64,000 bases of DNA from Casuarina equisetifolia (Eukaryota; Streptophyta; Magnoliopsida; Fagales; Casuarinaceae). Made by a program: the position numbers and the translations under genes. Numbering within the stretch: position 1 is the stretch's first letter; each line of letters begins with the position of its first letter. The stretch is from NCBI GenBank assembly GCA_028551475.1, contig CM052355.1:1364001-1428000 (forward strand). Direction: 5' to 3'. The notes under the pieces were generated by a model. That model saw only the letters and a program-made list of their open reading frames with translations. It had not been told where the DNA came from and ran no database searches. Of the stretch, positions 59,489-64,000 are shown piece by piece.

Positions 59489-62400
59489 ATGACGAACCCT
59501 AGGGACCTAGATTCGAACAGAAATGATAAGATCGAGGATCCCGATCGCGCGGAGCTTTACGACGGGGAGGAATTGGGCGACGAGTCGTCGATGGAGGCCG
59601 GATCCGGTGCGAGTTCGAGTGGTTCGCGGGAGAACGGTGGCGCGAGGAGCGAGTCGGGGCTGGCGGAGCGGTTGACGGAGATTCTTGTGGACGAAGGGGA
59701 TGGAGATCTGTTGCTTCAGCAAAACGATGGCGAAGACCGGGTTCTGCGGTGGCTGCAGGCTCTGGATATGCAGGTGATGGGGGCGTGTCGCGCTGATGAG
59801 AGGTTAAAGCCTTTGTTGAAGATGAATGCGTCGAATGGCCTCGCGGAGGATCGCTTGCTGGCTCATTTGAGTCAGGTACGTAGCTGATTCGAAGAGACTT
59901 TGATGTTGTGAAGTTTGATTTGGTATAATTTGGTATAATTTGGACTTAAGCATCATAAAGTTCACCGCTTCAATGGTTGGAAGTTTGTTTGGCGATTCTA
60001 TGTAGGAAGTGGGTGTGGTCGCCATTGATGGTTGCACGGTTTCACGAACTGGCCGTGAGTCAAAAATTTGGAAACAATTAATTTTTCTTAGGCTTGAATT
60101 GGCATTTCTTGCTTTCGTGCCACATGCATCTTTTGCTTGTACATTTTGCTAGTAACTTGTACTAATATGTTTCGTTTTACGTGTTTGATAACAGCATTTC
60201 GAGCCAGTAGAGGTTGGAATACTAGCGAGATGCTTCTGTATACCTCTTGTTTCGGTTCGCGTGGGAAAGGTCAGGAAGCAGGGGAATCTCCTGTGCCCAA
60301 CTGCTACAAGGTAATTTCAATCACGTGGATATTGGTATGACAATCTGTTTAGATTTTTGTTGATATGGATTGGCTTGTTCTGATAATTTTATACATGCTT
60401 GTCGTTAGTTTTCCAGTTTTATTTCGTTTCAAGTAGTTGAAAGTGATGCTTGCATGTTGCTTCTTATGATTTTATTTATCTATTTAGTTCTATCTTTAAT
60501 TAGATTTGGCATGTAGTGAAAATAACTTTCTGTAGTATTTTACTTTGGCAGAAGTAGTCGCTTAATATGTTTGCGGTGGGACTGATTATGAGTTCTTACT
60601 TATCAAAATGATCTCTCAAGTGGGGGTGCATGTACTGTTGGTTCCCTTTCATTAGGGCATGTTGTTGTCTAGTGCTGCAAGTTTTTTTTATGGACTCATA
60701 AGCTGTGGCCAGCCATGTTAATGCACTCATAGCTGTCAATTAACTATTGCACCTCCCGACAGGTTGTTACCACTGCACTAATCTTATGAAATTTGCAAAT
60801 TCAATTCAAGCCTGCCCAGTTTTTGTTTACGTTGGTAATAGAAAGATCTAACGTAGATGCAAAATAAGAGCCATGGATGGGAGGGGGCTGGTTTTTGTGT
60901 CCTATCTTATTCCCCTATGTGTTAATTTTCCTAGTTCTGACCTGGCATTTAATCACATGCAAAGTTGATGTTTCTTGTGACTTGGTAGTGGAAGCAAGTC
61001 TTTGGGCTATGTTCTGGACGTTTTTGCAGCTATGTAATGGTTATTGTATCTAGTGGTTATTGATTCATGGTACACTGTACTATTACCCTTTTGATATTCC
61101 ATGTGCAGGCAGCTGGTATGAGATATATGTGATGTTAGTAATAATATGATGTTTCCCAGTAGTTGGCACATGTTAATATACCTGTAAGTTGTTTATATGT
61201 GATTTTTGGAGCTCATGAATATTTGTACTCCTTGAGCACTTCTGTGTGCTTTTGGGTCTTAGCAGATGCTTGAATGATATCAATTTTTACCTGGCACAAA
61301 GAATCCTAGATCATATTATTTTGGGCATTTATTGATTAGCGTTCCATTTTTATTCCTGTTATATGTTATTAGTTCAATTGGTAACCCATCAGCTAAAGGG
61401 AACACATACTTTAGTGAATCTTTTGCTCCAGAAAAATGCTTAGGTTGATGGTTTACAGTGTTTCGAAATGCCTTCATTTTCACCAGATAATGCCTGTGTG
61501 TGCTAGATTCTTTGCTTGGATGATAGACTGCGGTATTTTGAAATTATAATGCATAACTTTGGTCTCATTTTGACATGTGGAGATTAGAGTAATGATTATA
61601 CCATCTTGTATTGGCTAGAAAAATAATAATCAACTGTGATTCTTCTATCCCCAGAGAGAGGAAAAACAAAAATGAAGTGAGTATAAGATTTTCACAAGTA
61701 AAAAATTGTGTTCAATATGATAAATTTGTCTCAAGTTTGCTCGTTTGGTTTTTGTAGGTTATATATCTCATAGATTGTAGTACATATGCTTTTCTTTTAC
61801 CTCCTTTATTTGTTATTTTCTTTATTTGTCTCGACTTTGACCTGTGAATCAAATATGTTTTCTCACTCTGGTGTGCTAATTTGATTTTTGTATGTTAATT
61901 GATTTCATTGGTTGCTGCCCATATGTTTTCTTTTATATATTTATGGTGACTGATTCAGAATATTGGGGTTCTTTTTGGCAGAGGGGGATGTGGAGGTTCG
62001 ATTTTGAGTGTTGAAAATATGTTACACTAGTATTGAGTTTTATAAGTATACAGTATTTCTGGGATATGTATCCAGTAGTTGTTGCTGGTTAGTAGAAATT
62101 ATAGGAATCTATATTTTAGCTTATTGATGATGGAAATTTTCATTATTCCAAATAAGTATATCTTTTGACTTGTAGGTAAAGTGGGCGTATTCTATTATGA
62201 TCTCTGAATTAAGAGGAAGTAAAGGTAGTTTTCATGCTCTTATATTATATAGCTTGCTGCTGCTCTTTGGATATGTAGGGCTGACATATTAATTGGTATT
62301 TAATTTGAGTGTGAAAGTCTCTGTCTTAGATGCTCGTGTCTAAAGCAATAACTGTCTGAATGTTCATTTCATATTTTTAATTGTGTACTTTCTGTATTGT

Positions 62401-64000
62401 ACATGATAACATTTAGCTCTTTCTGTTGGGAAAGATCTTTGACTCCGTTGGGGATCCCTCAGTTTATCTGTTATGGTTTTGATCACTTAGTTAAATGACA
62501 TATGTTCTAATTAGGTCTTTCGAGTCTTATTTGGATTTTTTTTTTCTCTGTTACTAGTTTCCTAGATATCTGTACTTTGTCTGCTGCTGTGCCACTTATG
62601 ATTATAATTGTTAATGTTACTGATGGTTGAAGCTGGTAATTTGTACCTTGTCTAGACACCCTGACCCTGAAACTATATTCAAGCTTTAGGCTGGGGTCTT
62701 TTACTTTCGGACAAATTTGGACTTGGTTAAACCACCGAGAGCTACTTAATTTTTTATCTTTTCCTATGATTTTGGCATTGAAGAGAGAGGGAGAGAGGGA
62801 AAATCTGTGCACTATTCATAGTTTGGCCTCCTGGAGGAACGAAGATATGATTATCTCCACTGCCGAAGCATGTTCTTGATTTTGAAACAGATAAAAAAGT
62901 TTAGGAACTCTTTAACTAATGATCTGGTCGTTAGATTTAGTACTAATGTGAGAAGGCATTAAGTGATAGAATGAGGCAATAATGTTTTTGTTTATTTGTT
63001 ATGTTGTGTGAAATTTATATTCAAACGGAAGTTGAGGATGATTTGGTATTTGATCGGCCATATTTTAAATTATTATATATTTGGATTTATTTTATCTTGA
63101 TGTGTTACGCACTGTGTTGACTGTTTATTTAATTTGCGGTGCTTATTGTTTTGCTTGTTATTTCACTTTTCAATGCTCTGAAATCAATATCTTCTCCACA
63201 TTGTTGCAGGGGAAACCTGAGTCTTACAGTTTTGCCAGCATCTGATTTGCGCCTATCATTTATTGGGGATGATGGTCGGTCAGAAAGATTGTTTACCATG
63301 AGCAGTAAATCCGAGTGTGCTGCTGTAGCAGTGGATGATATCCCAACTGATGCTTCTGGTCGATCATTCCTTATAAAGATTCCGGGTGGCCGAGCTTTTT
63401 ACTTTTGGTGCTCAGAGAAGTCAAGGCTTCTGGGAATTGAGTTGATTGCAAAGGTATGAATAACTTTAATCATGCATGTGGTCAGACAATAATGTAAAGT
63501 GGGCTCATTATCTTGGGGTTGCCATCAATTTTTTTGTTGAAAGTCCTAATTCTCTGTTATTGTGAGTTTAATTTAATTTGAGGTGAAGATGGTGGTTTCT
63601 CGTGAAGATTCATGTTCAAGTTATGATATCCCTTGCTTGCACTCGTAAAGTTCTAATTTTTTTATTTTTTTTTCTGTTACTAATAACAGATGAAGGATTT
63701 AATCAAGAGGAAACCTTCTATTGCTGAATTAACTGGAATAAGCGAGTCGCGTCTCAGCTGCTTCGCAACTCAGCTTCGTGCTTATCTTGTGGCAACAGTT
63801 GATAGCTCACAAGCAATTTCCCCAGGCTTACCTATTCTTCCCATGGATACCACCACTGAACAGTCGGGTGCATTTCAGAATGGACAGTTCTCCTCCCCAT
63901 CATCTAAATCTGTGCGTTCCCGACACACAGGTGGCCCAGCAGTGAAATCAAATTCAGTTTATCAGGGTAGCCTGAGTCCAAGATCAAGTTCCTTTAAAGA
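59489..64000 (+). CDS. Conserved plant protein of unknown function (At2g39950-like), 5' part only
   Basis: Exons 59489-59875, 60195-60310, 63210-63453 and 63690 to the window edge join in frame and give about 352 residues before the cut. The ATG at 59489 (MTNPRDLDSNRND) is the first in frame. Segments: an acidic, Ser/Gly-rich start; a conserved helical block (LAERLTEILVDEGDGDLLLQ, VLRWLQALDMQVMGACRADE, LLAHLSQHFEPVEVGILARC); a beta-rich block (LSLTVLPASDLRLSFIGDD ... SFLIKIPGGRAFYFWCSEKS); a helix (LLGIELIAKMKDLIKRKPSI); then a Ser-rich disordered region. From memory it matches At2g39950, listed only as a flocculation-type or unknown protein. The beta block resembles PH/Pru-type folds (see finding). 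Intron 2 is 2.9 kb and T-rich. The gene continues past the right edge. Confidence 0.85.

Noticed and set aside
1-64000. CRISPR arrays, bacterial operons or organelle DNA insertions
   Set aside because: No regularly spaced repeats with unique spacers, and no plastid or mitochondrial gene sequence recognised.

Overview
The window is nuclear DNA from a flowering plant, most likely a eudicot. The evidence is spliced genes with short AT-rich introns and GT-AG borders, long AT-rich intergenic stretches, and plant-only families: WOX5, a PIP1 aquaporin, a BAHD acyltransferase, a plant GT64 transferase and the peroxisomal NAD carrier PXN. I cannot name the species. No bacterial, viral, CRISPR or intact transposon genes were seen.

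Layout, left to right. A short open frame of unknown identity runs in from the left edge (3-212). A TPR-like protein gene (+, 1170-3939) converges on a glycosyltransferase family 64 gene (-, 4938-9082) whose last intron carries a 32-bp minisatellite. After about 4.6 kb of AT-rich DNA comes a PIP1 aquaporin (+, 13726-14971); its 184-nt first intron holds a complete tRNA-Lys(CTT) gene in antisense. Then follow eIF3 subunit F (+, 17255-20300), WOX5 (+, 23879-24538), the proteasome lid subunit RPN8 (+, 26401-29453), a small membrane-anchored FAS1-domain protein (-, 30184-30783) and a BAHD acyltransferase (-, 31615-33093). An 11.8-kb gene-poor stretch (about 33.1-44.9 kb) holds simple repeats, a diverged 125-bp duplication and a 3 x 69-bp tandem repeat. 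The right side has a C2-domain protein (-, 44861-45808), PXN (+, 48028-52746), signal peptidase subunit SPC25 (+, 53817-57619), and the 5' part of a conserved plant gene of unknown function (+, 59489 to beyond the right edge).

The genes do not form one pathway; the common thread is ancestry. From memory of Arabidopsis, eIF3F, the BAHD gene, PXN, SPC25 and the last gene match the consecutive loci At2g39990 to At2g39950, in the same order read backwards. WOX5 and RPN8 are neighbours at At3g11260/At3g11270 and, as WOX7/RPN8A, at At5g05770/At5g05780. The window therefore looks like an unfractionated ancestral block. eIF3F and RPN8 are also ancient paralogues (catalytically dead MPN proteins of two related complexes) lying 6 kb apart.

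Most notable at the sequence level: a U12-type (minor spliceosome) intron in SPC25 whose reading frame fits only unusual AT-AA ends; a GC-AG first intron in RPN8; the antisense tRNA nested in the PIP1 intron; and a PH/Pru-like segment in the unknown gene at the right edge. Exon borders were set by eye from splice signals, frame and remembered family sequences; no search was run.
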